Positions 1 through 11,975 of a stretch of DNA of 64,000 bases are shown in pieces. Positions within the stretch are counted from its first letter, which is position 1, and every line of letters starts with the position of its first letter. Below the pieces are notes generated by a model. It was not told where the DNA came from and searched no databases. It saw nothing but the letters and a program-made list of their open reading frames with translations. Source of the stretch: Anseranas semipalmata (Eukaryota > Chordata > Aves > Anseriformes > Anseranatidae); NCBI GenBank assembly GCA_013399115.1, contig VXAA01007207.1, positions 64,078-128,077 of the forward strand. The letters are read 5' to 3'. A program made the translations under genes and the position numbers.

Positions 1-2759
1 CAGTCTAAGGAAGTTTCTCCCCAGTACTGCGTATTTGGTTATTTGCCAACTGTAACTATGGAATATCAAAGGAGAATGGTAGTAAAGGATGGGGGCGGGT
101 GGTTGTAAGACATGTACTTCCATGAGAACAGAATGGGGTAGAGCAAATGAAAAGGTAAGCTCTCTTTGTGCTGATTTCTGGCTGGGATTCTGAGTATGAG
201 AAGAGAAAGGCAGTTTTAGAAGCAAGCAAAAACAGTTTTCCAAAGAGTTGTCTAGAAGACAGGAAGAGAGGAAGTAGTGAGGGGGCTGGCAGAGGCATAA
301 CTGGTAGTTAGACATCTGACTCCTGCAGAGAGGTAGCAGGAGAGAGAGCACTCTTCTGCCATCCGTGCCTTTGAAAGTGCTGCTCTTGGTGAAGGTTTGC
401 AAGTTCTCTTGTAGTCAGTCCATGAAGAAGCTGTTTAAAAGACTATTACTTGCCAGTGTGTGAAAGGAAAATGTCACTGCAGGCAAATGTCTTGCATTGT
501 ATTCTCAGTGGGTCTACACTGCTTTAGAGCAAATGAGGTTCCGACCTTGTTTAAAAACAGCTGTTATTTTCTGTCCACAATATTGATTTCTGTGATAGCT
601 GATAGTTGTCATTACATCCCTTTAAGTATGAAAAATGTAATCTCAACCTCCTTAATTATTAGGCACATTTTATAAGTCCAATGTGCAGTGGTAGTAAAGA
701 AAACCTGCTGAAGTCCACCTGCTATCCATTCTGATCTTCAAATGGTGAAGAAACCAAATATATGTTTGTGATAAATGCTTGCTTGATTTCAGTACAACAA
801 AATCTGTTCGGGAATGCCAGCTAGTCAGTAACACAGCATAAATGGCATGCCGTATTATGTTGTCTAAATTCCAGCAGAGATGCTGTCACCTCTTCCACCC
901 ACCCTGTACATGTGGAATATCTTTTCAGAGCAATCTGAGGGCGTTTGCCTATGCATTTAAATTGAAGCCCTGATTCAGTAGTTTTATCGATCTAAGTAGT
1001 AATACTAAAGGAAGTGTTTTCAATTGGGAGCATTTGGGGGAATATTACCATCTTTGTCAGATGTACCCATCCATACAACAAGAATGGCAGCAATTTCCAG
1101 TGACTCAGAGCATCATTAATCCAGAATGTTTAGAGCTATTAGTAGGGATAGCAAAGCTCAGAAGGGTTACTCTCCTGTCTCCCTAGTTAAATCAGAAGGC
1201 CAATGGAGCTGAGGAAATGAAGCAAGGATGGGTCTTAGAAGAAGAATATCCGTTGCCTTGAGTCCCAGAACTATATATCTTTTAGAACCCGGAGGTATCA
1301 GAAATTGCCAGTAATATGACTGAAGGCCAGAACATAGCTTGCAGAAATTAAAAAACATAGCTGTGAAATAAATAATAATAAAAAAAATACTCCAAAGGAT
1401 ACAGCTTTATAAATTGAGTTACCAGTTTGGGAATGCTGGAATTTATCGACACATTAGGAAATGTGCCCAGGAACTCTAGTGGGTGGATAAAGAAGAGGGA
1501 CGACATTACTGTCATATTCCTCTCATGAGAGTGAACGGAGGTGATGGAGCTTTTTGACATCTGTAATCTCTAATGGGAGGGAGCTACAGAGTTAGTGGAA
1601 AAAATTCTACACCAAGTTGAATCTGCACTACTCCTCAATGAATTTTGACCAGCTTTTGGAAGGAAGGGATGTTTTTCGGCCTTGAAAACTGCAAATAATT
1701 TGTTTTTGTTTTTTTTCCTGGATGTTCACACTGATTCAGCACTGACTATATATAGGTTTTTTTTTCTTTCAACGAATCCACTCCTCTGATATTATTGAGG
1801 AGCAGCTTTTAGAGTAAGCTAGAAATCTGAATGGTATTTTAAGATCCACCTACATCTTATGAGATAGTCTTTACTACTCTAAATTAGGTTCTGTAAACAT
1901 ACCAAATATGAGAATGGGTAGAACATATGGATTGGCCAAAGGTATCTGAAGTAGGAGCCTTTTCCTTCTGCGTGCTACAGCTCAGTTCAGCCTGAAGCAT
2001 GATAGGCACTTTTAGTGACACATTCACACAGGAAAGAAGAGGATAGCTGTGAAGACAGGCCAGAAACTTTCTCAGTGGTGAGAGCTTTGCTTGTTGTATG
2101 ACATGGTTACATAAAAAGCCATATGGAAGCTGTTAGATGCTATGTCTTCAAGGTAGGGCTGAGGCCTTGCTTTTGCATTTTGAGTCATGACATATTTCTC
2201 CTTATATCTATCTAGATCCTGTGCAAACAAATTCTGACTATAAAGGCAAAACACTAGCGAGTTCCTTTGTTCTTTGCTTAAAGCACAGTCATTGATAAAC
2301 CCTTCGAAGTTCTCATTAAAAAAATGTCAATGTTTGTCATGTTTAGGTTTAAATTCAGGTCCCAGGTCTTTATTAGCTAATGTTAGAGTCTTATAGATCT
2401 CACATCCACATCTTTCACCCAAATGAGTTTTATATAGTTGAAATGTACCAACGCACCCTGCAACACAAAGATGATTTTGGTAGCAGAATAAATATTTGGA
2501 TAGTTTCACTGGTTATTCTGATTCCAGATCTTCAGTCTGTAGCAGGGTCTACCTTGGGCTGAAGTCCTCACGGAATCAGCAGAATCCAGAAAATGCCTGG
2601 AACTCATAGCTCTTCACTACTAGCTTTCAAATGAGAGTTGCTGACACTCTCACCATTCCCGTTCCATTTCGGGACAAATTCAAGGAAATACATGAGAGGT
2701 TCCAAACTTCAAAACAAAGTTTCCATTGAGTTTGCAACTCCTTTACTAGCAGAGCTAGA
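1..2759 (+). other. NOL4 upstream intron, segment 1 (no gene seen)
   Basis: AT-rich sequence with only short, uncorrelated reading frames (80 residues or fewer) on both strands. No recognisable exon, RNA gene or repeat family was seen beyond short T- and A-runs. It is assigned to the NOL4 intron only because of the exon further downstream. Confidence 0.55.
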
Positions 2760-3290
2760 GATGCGATCATCCCATGCTACTCAGCTCTTCTCAAGCTGCA
2801 CCTGGAGTATGCTTGTCTAATTCTAGGCCCCACGATTCAAAAAAGGTGCAGACAGAGGGCCCAAAGGAGGACCACAAAGATGATCAAAGGGCTGGAGAAC
2901 CTGCCTGTGAGGAGGTAGGTCTTTTCACCCTGGAGAAGAGAAGGCTTAGGGGGACCTCCTCACAGTTTTCCAGTACTTAAAAGGCGGCTACGAAGAGGAC
3001 AGAAGCTCTCTCCACATGGAGCCACATGGAGAAGACCAGAGGCAACAGATACAAGCTACACCAAGAGAGGTTTTCTCTTGATACAAGAAAGAATTTTTTT
3101 TACTGTGAGGACAATCAATCACTGGAACAACCTCCCCAGGGCTGTGGTAGAGTGCCCATCACTGGAGATTTTCAAGATGTGATTGGACAGGGTGCTAGAT
3201 AATCTCACCTAGGCTTCCTTTCCCCCTAAATGTTGTACCTGATGATCTTTTGAAGTCCTTTCCAACCTGGGCTGCTCTGTGATTCTACTG
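2760..3290 (+). mobile_element. CR1 non-LTR retrotransposon, 5'-truncated 3' fragment
   Basis: Relic of the C-terminal end of CR1 ORF2 and its 3' tail. Successive frames give pieces typical of the family: LEYACLILGP, TKMIKGLENLP, LFTLEKRRLRG, NFFYCEDNQSLEQ-type sequence whose alternate frame reads HWNNLPRAVVECPSLEIFK (from 3120), then a 3' end CCAACCTGGGCTGCTCTGTG followed by ATTCTACTG at 3282-3290. The last part resembles the ATTCTATG-type terminus of avian CR1. Frameshifts and stops make it non-coding. 5' truncation is usual for CR1 copies. The element has the same orientation as NOL4. Confidence 0.93.
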
Positions 3291-4339
3291 ACGTTACACT
3301 GAAGTTGAAGCACTCTTGTGCTTAGTGCCAATGAGAGGAGCTCAGTTAAATGAAGCTGTTCCCTACTGTGTGTCTTTCCACTGTTCTCTTTGCAAAGACA
3401 CTGTAACCAGGAACATACAGGAAGAGCTGAAGGTTGTCCAAGGGCTGGCTCTCCCCAGCTTTTTGCTCTGAGAAAGCTTCAGAGCAGCAGAGTAAGGAAC
3501 AGGAATTCAAACTGTTTGGATGCAGGTTTGTCTTGTCAGGGTGTGTCAAGAATCATCTGAGGTGCAAGCTCATCTCATTTACAGACAGCATTCTTCCTGG
3601 GTTCGGAGGATCTGGCTGATATACTGCCAAAGGAAAATGCTATTTGAATAGAGAATAAAGAATAATAAATTGTGCACTTCCAAGGTATGTTCAGATCCTG
3701 AGAAGTGTTAAATACTGGGAACTAAGCTACTTCTTAGAGTTTCCAATTTGTAGCTGTGCAAGCATCTCAGTGATGCAAAGAATCCTTGTAAATAAAATAA
3801 CCAAATCACGTGGGGCTCTTCCCATTTAAAATAGAAGATACATATCACTTTTTTTTTTTTGCATGGCTCAGCCAGCCTTGCAATGGCAGGTTGTCACTGC
3901 TGGCACACAACACACAGTTTCTGAAGAGTAATATTGCTTCCAGTGTTATCCAGGTTGCTCAGCCAAACTTATCATTAACAAGTTTGGCAACACCCTTAGG
4001 CAAAGAGATGATCTGATAATGAACAGCCGTCATCCTATCTGAATAGACAGCTATTGGACACAGACTGCCAAGAGATCAGCTGCTGAATTCTTTGAAACTA
4101 TGAATGCTTAGCTGCAAATATTTTAAACACTCTTTTTTTGAACTGCTCGGCCTACAATAATCAGTCAAAAATAGCTTCAATGAGTGCGTATTGGAAGTTC
4201 TTCCTCAAGGGAGAGATTTTGACTCTGGCACACATTTTACATCACTGTGCTTCCCTGTGTGTGCTCAGATCTCTTTGGACACATTTCCACAGTGTTTCCT
4301 TCATTAAGATGATCTATCTTTGATTATATAGGCCTTAAA

Positions 4340-4356
4340 TTATTATTATTATTATT
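4340..4356. repeat. (TTA)n microsatellite
   Basis: About five perfect TTA units followed by a T-run. Confidence 0.9.
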
Positions 4357-6720
4357 TTAAATCCTATGGCATGGTAAAGGTTCAACATTTTGAGAGTGTT
4401 GTGTCTTCTTTCTTTGCATACAAAAAGATGTGTAACAATATACATCGGAGATATTTTCTAGATACTGCTTAGGTTCAAAAGCTAAATATGTGGTGCAGAA
4501 TTATGTCTTTGTGATCAATTTAGGTGATGAAAACACCTTGGCACAAAAATCTGTCAAAAGGCAGTGGATTTCATGCATAAATGCCAGAATTGTCCTTTAA
4601 ACAAGACTCGACTTTTCTGATTGTACATATGATTAATCAGTTCTTCATCAGCATATTAAGGAGGTCCCACCAAAAATCTGTTGAACCCAATGAATAATTT
4701 TTACATAGCCGAGTTCTTTTGATTTAGTATTTTCTTGAAGCTACAACACTGTGAAGAAAACAAAATGATAGCTATTCTGAATCTGAAATATATCTGAAAG
4801 AAGTAGTATGTGGAGATCAACAAGAGTGGAGCCTCTTAAATGGGCAAAATGGGAGCCACTCTGGTGAGGAAATTTTAAATTTCATACTGCTTGCTAACTA
4901 ATGCTGCAAGATGCTGAGCGTATCTGCTTAGGAAACAAAATCCCTTTGGATTCCCAGAGAGAAAAAGATAGTTAATACCATCTAAACCAGCAATTAAGTG
5001 TTAAGCCTAAATATCACCAAAGCCTTTTAACTAGTCACATGACAAGAGCAAGATAGCCAATGTCTGGATATGTTAATACAGATTGTTCTCTTCATCTTTG
5101 CCTTTCTGCAACTTGTTGAAAGCCTGACCCTTTCCTTTTGAGAAGTATGAGGAAAATAAAAATTATAAATGTGTACCCAGTCCTCTGTTTATCTAAACCA
5201 TGTGTTCAGATAATATAGGGAGATGTCATGTCATGCCAAAAGTTCTAAATAGGCAGACTAAATAAACAGTCTTAAACTTGTAAGCTTGAGCGTCCCATAC
5301 TCAGGCATCAAATCCATGTCATTGAAATTGCATTGAGCTAATGAAGCCTGATTTTTCAAAGGTCATCAGGGCTTGTCATTTACTAGTTTCTTTACTAAAT
5401 CATTGAAGGGAATCCTGTCTGTTTTACACCTGCTTATAGGCACTGAAGGGTGACAATTATGCCAAAATGAATGAAGAATAGTGAAAGTGGATATTTTACC
5501 AAATACCAGCTATCTGACTCTAATGATAGCTAGCTTGGAGCCATGGCTAGCTACAGCACATGACAACATTCTCCTGTCCCACAGTTCCTTGTCCAGTCTG
5601 GTGATCTGTCCCGAGCCCTCTGAAGATGACTTCTGACTTGAAGGTCTGGGTTTCTTTCCACCAGTGAGCAAAGTGAGGAGGGACAGTGTATGCACAGCCA
5701 GGACACGTGCCCTGGCTGGGGAGGGTGGAAGTGCTTTCATGGCCCTTTTGAGACTCAACCTGTAAACACCTCTCTCAGAGTGTTTGGCAAATATTTTTCA
5801 CTTAATCTCAGGAAATTTTAAAACATCTGCTGCCGACTCAGGTTTTGGTTTTGATGACTAGATTTGTAAAGGTATTTAGCTGTGTAATTTTATTAACATT
5901 AATGAGAACTGGGCCTCTAAATCCTTGTTGAATAACAGTTGTTAAATAAGACATTTATTATGTTTTTTCTACTCTAATAAACTTTTGCTGCAGTTTTTCT
6001 CCTTAGTTTTTTCCTGTATTAATTTCTGAAGAAAATATTAGAAGAAAAAGGTAATGTAATCACCAATTACTGTAATAACCACTAGAGGTCTACTAATATC
6101 AAAATTCTGCCAACATCAATTATTTCTGCAAGTATTAAAATGCTTCATCGAAAAGAAAGTGCTTCTCATTAAGCATTAGTTGTTTGCTTTGTGAGGTGTA
6201 TCATTTAATTCTCTGAATACTTAACCTCTTAGTGTTGTTTTTAGTCAAGCAGTATTTTGCCAAAGTAGGGAAGAGTTGCAATGTAAAACCTACAACTGAA
6301 AGGAAAAGTGACTAAAAAGATCCCCAAGTATATACACCAAGTAAGTATATTATAACGTAATTCACTGGGCAGAATATTTCTTGGTGGTTAACCTTGCAGC
6401 AAACAGTGTTTTAATGAAGTTGTTCTGCAATTAATGGCTTGTTATGGCATTATTGTTCTCCATCTGCCTTTGAGGATTATTTTTATATTTCAAAAAATAA
6501 AAAAATTTTCAAACCCTCTTTTAAATGATCTTAGTATGAGGCTTTATAAATTTCTAAGAACAAGTGGGAATTAGATTACTGTATTTCCTGTAGGCCTAGT
6601 TATTCATCACAAGAACAGGAATGTATTCGTTGGAACAAAAGGGTTGATATGTTACATTAATGACTTTCGTCTAGAGACTTCTCTGCAATCAGGTGACAAA
6701 TACTGCTTCTCTGTCACAGC

Positions 6721-6752
6721 AAAACCAAACCAACCAACCAACGAACCAAAAA
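6721..6752. repeat. (AACC)n imperfect microsatellite
   Basis: CCAA/AACC units repeated about six times with one base change, in an A- and C-rich stretch. Confidence 0.8.
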
Positions 6753-7384
6753 GGTAAGTCATAGCTGCCCCGTGATTCATGAGCTCCTTAACTAGAGTTT
6801 GTAGGGAATCTGTCCAGGGCATGAGAAGATCCATCTGAGGCCTGACGGATGCATAGAATAAACATGACTTTACCTGTTCCTGTTCAGCAAAATGTTTTTA
6901 CATCCTCTTTGTTGTGTCCTAAAACAGCACCCTGTTTGCCTGACAGTGGTAGGTGGCTGGCAGCTAAAGAAAAGCCTATAAAATCTGCCTTTTTTTCAGA
7001 CTATTTATTGTAACAGAAAAAATTCTGATGGCTACATCTGTCAGTCCTTTTTTATGAAGGTATCCACACATTCCTCCTACTGGTCAGAGTGCTTCATGTG
7101 AGTATGTCTCTTTAATATAAGGGGAAGTCATTAGTGTGATAGCAGAACAACTCAGGGTAAATCTCCTTACTACAGGATTTGTAAAACCCTTGTATAAATG
7201 GCCACTGTATACAAAAGTCCTGTCCAAAGTAGTTCTCACCTATTGCCCTTTATGGAAATATTTCATTTTTCTCCCTCTTCACTTTAAAGTGAAAATACTA
7301 CATGAAGAGGGCAATGCTTTTTCCTACCTGAAGAAAGACCTGTGAAGTTAGTTCTTTTGAGAATACCCTTGCTTTCCCCATTGA

Positions 7385-7620
7385 ACAGAGAGAGAACCAG
7401 TCAGGCCCTTTGTGCAAAAGGCAGATGAGCAGATTTATTCAAGGCAGTGCTGGGAGATGGAATCGCGTCTTGCTGCACTGGTCTGGACCCAGCACCCCAG
7501 CAGGGATTCCCCTCCTGGGAGAGCAGGTGGAGCTGCCATGCCCTCCCTCATGTTATGGGGGAAGGGTAATTTAAGTTGCTGTCAGGGCTCCAAATAAGTC
7601 TTGCCAGAGAGGTTGGATGG
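7385..7620 (-). mobile_element. Possible minus-strand solo LTR fragment of an endogenous retrovirus
   Basis: On the minus strand a GAATAAATCTGCTCATCTGC-like stretch (around 7421-7441) resembles the polyadenylation-signal and R/U5 region of vertebrate retroviral LTRs. It sits next to a local block that is richer in GC than its surroundings (7450-7560). No terminal TG...CA, target-site duplication or retroviral coding sequence was identified. This is weak pattern recognition. Confidence 0.25.
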
Positions 7621-7775
7621 AGCAAAAGAGATATGGACAGAGTAGCTGCGAAGTGCGAGAACAAAGGGTATGCTCTCCAGCCATTGTCTGTCCTAGGCAT
7701 TATCATCCATTCACCACCTCCTATCTCAGCTCCTGAATGATTTGGTCTATTTTCATCTAGTGCTGGAAGCTAGAG

Positions 7776-7818
7776 ATTATTATTATTATTATTATTTCTG
7801 TATTTGTATTATTATTAG
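7776..7818. repeat. (ATT)n compound microsatellite
   Basis: Two runs of TTA/ATT units, 7777-7797 and 7807-7817, separated by a short interruption. Confidence 0.9.
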
Positions 7819-8665
7819 TATCTCTCTTTCCATAGTCCCCAGGCATTTTTGTGGTGCTAGATCCCCCATACAGAATTTGTGATGACTGTAGTTTCTGTAC
7901 AGCCCTGAGTTGTTCTTCGAGCGCTGGGCAATGGGCAAAATATTGAGACTGTCTGGCTTTCCCTCTGAGCATCCCATGCTTGAGAGGAATGAATGCTTAA
8001 AATGATTAGTGTGAGGGAGAGAAAAGGTACAAGATATATCATGAGCATGGTCCATTATGTTTTTCATATTTAAGTAAAAGCAGATGTAAACTATATGAGG
8101 CTAATGGGGCATTGCTTCCAGAGTCTCAGTGTAGCAAAACTAACGGAAACATTTTTCTTTCTAGCTCTAAAATATAGTGTTTAAATGGACTTATATGGCA
8201 GAAGGGGTGGAGCCAGCATGGACTTTTTTCCAGATGTTTGAATTCCTAGTTATCCTTGTCCCAGAACTGGTGATTCACCTTTTCAAAGCTCTATTCCCTG
8301 TATCTATGCCAGCAATATGTGAACACCTTCACAGCTTTTTTTGTTTTGTTGTTTAGTAGGTTTGAGGGAAAAAGGAAAGGGCAACTTATTTCTCCTTCCC
8401 TTGGGTAAAATGTGGCAAAATTTCCACTCTCTGCCTTCCTTTCCCTGTGAGGAGAGAATGAGAAGTCAAATGACAGTTTATTAGCACTAGCTATGCTCAC
8501 CCCTGTCTCAGGCTGGGACCTCAGCCAGAAACATGATTCAAGCATTAGGAGTAAATGAGAGGAATATTGTTCACTGCAAGATTCCCAACCCTTCCTCAAG
8601 CTCACAGTTAAACCCAACAGATTTGACTGAATTCACAATGAAAGCATCCTGAGGACCTTAAAAGC

Positions 8666-8695
8666 TTTTTCTTTTTTCTTTTTTTTTTTTTTTTT
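8666..8695. repeat. Poly-T tract
   Basis: About thirty bases of T with two C interruptions. It could be the reverse complement of an old A-tail, but no element was recognised on its flank. Confidence 0.85.
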
Positions 8696-10959
8696 GCGTG
8701 CAGATTTTGTTTCAATTTTCCAGAAAATATGGTTGGTTTTAAGGGAACTGTAAGCAGAAATGCTTATTCAAGCAAGACCCAAAGAAACACCTAAATGAAA
8801 TGCAAAAGTCCATTTGGTAAGCAAAATACAGCTTTCAGGATATACCTGTATGTACATGCATATGTATAATTTTGTAATGATTTTGAGAATTTTTGGCTTC
8901 TAATTTGGGGATTTGATACCATGAGAGTGAAATTTATGGATAAATAACAGTTTCTGGAGTTCTTTTCACTTTATGTGTAAGATCAGAAATCTTGGCAACT
9001 TAAAGTATTTAAATATTTTGTTCATGTTAAATGCATTAATTAAATATCAGAGACTCAGTGAACTGGATATGGATAACATGCTAGAGAAAGCCATCTATGG
9101 TGCTGGTTTTAGTAACTGAATCAGTGTACTGTATATTTAACTTAAGGCTAGGGTGTCTATAAAAAGAAAGCCCTCAGGCCTGTGACTTACAGACAGCACT
9201 TGGGTTTGTGTGCTGCAAGATGGGTGAAAGCAAGCCTTGGAAAGGGTTTCCCCCTGGTATTGAGTAATATACATATAAATATGTGCAGGGAAAAAAATGG
9301 GTTTCATATGTACCACAGATGCAGTGTCTGGAGTACTAATATCCCTGCCTTTGAAGCCTTTACTTCCCGTGACAGCCTAATGAGACACTGACAGTGGCTG
9401 TCTGCTTGTCCTGAGTGAGTGTCCTGCATGATGTTTGTGTTGTACTGCAGGATGCTGAAGTGAGGTTGTCTGACTTCTGTCCCCTTGGGAACCTCAGGAA
9501 GAGATGTACTGAATCTCCCATAAGGCTATCCTGAGAAGCCGTTTTCTATCTAAATAAATACTGTCTCCTGGGTTTCTTTTAGAATGGTAACCACAGTATG
9601 ACTGCCAGTATCTCTTCATCCAGTGAAAACCTAAAAACCTGAACTACAGCATCTTTAATATGAAGGCACTGTTAAGATGCATTCCCTTTTTGATGCTTTA
9701 TCATTTACTGACTGAAAAGCATTGGCTTCCTACCTGTTTCTGTGTGTAATTTAATTTGTATACGCTTCATATTGTTTGGGACTAAGCTTCCTTAGGGACT
9801 TTTGTTTTCCTTATTTACTGTACAAAAGGTCATCTGTGATGTGCTTTCTGAAATTTCTTAGAGGTATGTGCTAAACGGGGGAGGGAGGAGGTTAAGGCAT
9901 ACTACTGTATTCATGTGTGGGATTTCTTAGCTGGAAATATATATGTGTATCCTAAAAGTCTGTAGTGTGAGTCTAGCCCATCAGACTCACTGATGTGAGC
10001 TTCACAAATGGTTTATATGTGCATAGTAAGTGGGATACATCCTGAGTACACCAGGTTTACCGTTAATGCAGCAAACGTGCAGTAAGTTCAGTGCACTCTG
10101 GAATTGCTAGCCTTTTTTCACACTGCTGCACAACTGATGTATGCATAACAAATTATGCCAGAAAGCATGAAAGGGATTTTTTGATCTATGTGCAAAGAGG
10201 TCATCACAGGTGTACATATCCAGTTTATATTGCTGTACACATCCTTCTAAGCACATTGGGTTTGCTGCGTGTGTCAGAGTATTCATCTGTGCATGCGCTT
10301 TGGACATTGCTTGGTTTCCATCAGTCTGGCAGTCCAGAATGGACAAATGTCCAGAGTTCTCTGGCTCTGTACAGACAAAACTTTTCTGCAGAAGAAATTT
10401 CATAAAAAGCCCTTCTATTTGATAGTTTTGTATGGAAGAGTAGCAGATTCAAACTTTCAGGTCTACAGCTTCAGAATCTCTTTCATACATAAACTGATCT
10501 CACTTTTGTATACTTATGAAGAAATGTTAGCTAAAAGTCTTTGTTGCTTCTTCAAACTCTGCTTAAACACTACAAACCTGTTTCATACAGAATAAGAATT
10601 CATTATCTGCTTCCATGTGCTTCCTTGAACTTTACTGCATTGCTGCACCTTGAAAACTGATGTTAGAAAATAAAAACTGGCACAGGATGCTCTGGGCTTA
10701 GAGGAGACAAAATGAAGAAAGACTAGAATGGAAGGTAGTGCAGAATGAAGAGACATTAAATAATCTGTTGGACTCTTCAGTTTGGAAAAAAAGATGTCTG
10801 GTAGGGATCTGTACAATTGTGAGGGTTGTATAGAGATAAGCATAGTATTATTCTACATTTTCTCATACTGTAGAAAATTGGGACACTTCATCAAATGAGC
10901 AAGCAGTGAGACCATAAGAATCAAAAGATGTTTTTGGACACAAGACATCATTAAGTTGT

Positions 10960-10999
10960 GGTATTTATGTCACAGAATGTGGTATTTGTCACAGAATGT
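10960..10999. repeat. Short tandem duplication (21 + 19 bp)
   Basis: GGTATTTATGTCACAGAATG followed by T, then immediately GGTATTTGTCACAGAATGT. The second copy lacks two bases. Confidence 0.85.
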
Positions 11000-11726
11000 T
11001 TCAGAAACAAAAAATATGAACACTTCAAAAGTGGAGTGAATGTAGTCCTGAAGCATAGATCCACTGATGGCTACTCAACACAGCTTCTGAAAATCTTTAC
11101 TCAGAGAAGCTCATGAAGTATTGATAGCTCAAAGCTGCAAGGATGTACCAGGAGAAGGATTATCATATATTTTATTGTTTGTATGGTCTTTTCCTCAACA
11201 TCTGCTTAGGATTGGATACTTAGCAAAATGAATCTTTGCTTGGCCCACTGTGATTATTTGTGCTTGCTTTTAGATATCCAAGCATCACCTCTGTATGTCA
11301 AATACTTGATAGCACACACTGCATAGTATCAAGCAAACAAACAAAGTCCTGCAGATAAAGGCAGTGAGAGGATTTGCTTCCCCTAACAGAGCAGCAGAGA
11401 AAGAATCTGTAGCCGAACAGGAAGAAAAGGCAGCACTCAGTTGCATGCAGTATTACGAGCCTGCTGTTTGATTTTGTGCATACATTGTGCTAATTATCAT
11501 AACGAACCATCATAAGGCTGACTGTTACTTGAATCTCTGTTTTACCTCCCCCAGTAGTCTAATATACTTTTTTTGCAATCAGGTGAAATAGTATTCTTCA
11601 CCGAAAAGTATCTGACCATTTTGTAGAAAAACACCATTCTAAGGTCTTTTAGAGTTTGTTACTGTTGAGAATTTGCTGCTCTTTTTATTTTTATTTTTAA
11701 AGGAAAATATGACATGGTGGTTGCAC

Positions 11727-11748
11727 CAAACAAACAAACAAACAAAAA
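11727..11748. repeat. (CAAA)n microsatellite
   Basis: About four CAAA units ending in an A-run. Confidence 0.85.
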
Positions 11749-11869
11749 AGTCAGACAGAAATGAAGTACCACTGAAAAATTAAGCCGTGTGGATGGCAGG
11801 AGAAATACCACTATGGAAGTGACCAGTGTGCATGCCCTGCTCTGATAATGAGAGAAGGGGATGCAGAAC

Positions 11870-11975
11870 TGGGATCCAGTGGATTTGTGTTTGTTTCCTA
11901 GTTACCCCTGCCATGGTCACTTAATTTCTCTTTGTCTCAATTCCTGTCTGGAGAATGAAGGTGATAATATTGCTT
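11870..11975 (+). mobile_element. MIR-like (CORE-SINE) relic
   Basis: The stretch GGTCACTTAATTTCTCT...TGTCTCAATTCCTGTCTGGAGAATGAAGGTGATAATATTGCT follows the MIR core pattern (cTTAA-tCTCT-cTCA-TTcCT-TCTg-AAaTG-gATAATA) with scattered changes. The upstream CTGGGATCCAGTGGATTTGTG also fits loosely. MIR is an ancient amniote tRNA-derived SINE known to persist in birds as old fossils. The call rests on remembered consensus, not an alignment. Confidence 0.55.

Larger units (their letters stand above)
3291..11869 (+). other. NOL4 upstream intron, segment 2
   Basis: No exon was recognised. It holds several simple repeats (ATT-type at 4340 and 7776, AACC-type at 6721, a T-tract at 8666, CAAA-type at 11727), a 21/19-bp tandem duplication at 10960-10999, and a possible LTR fragment at 7385-7620. 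Reading frames of 98-108 residues near 8.3-8.6 kb and 10.1-10.6 kb overlap on both strands and resemble no protein I know. Confidence 0.5.

Noticed and set aside
2774..2980. 68-residue frame as a possible small gene
   Set aside because: It contains LFTLEKRRLRG and lies inside the CR1 fragment.
10091..10595. Four overlapping frames of 70-108 residues on both strands
   Set aside because: Simultaneous openness on both strands without similarity is typical of chance in this length of sequence.
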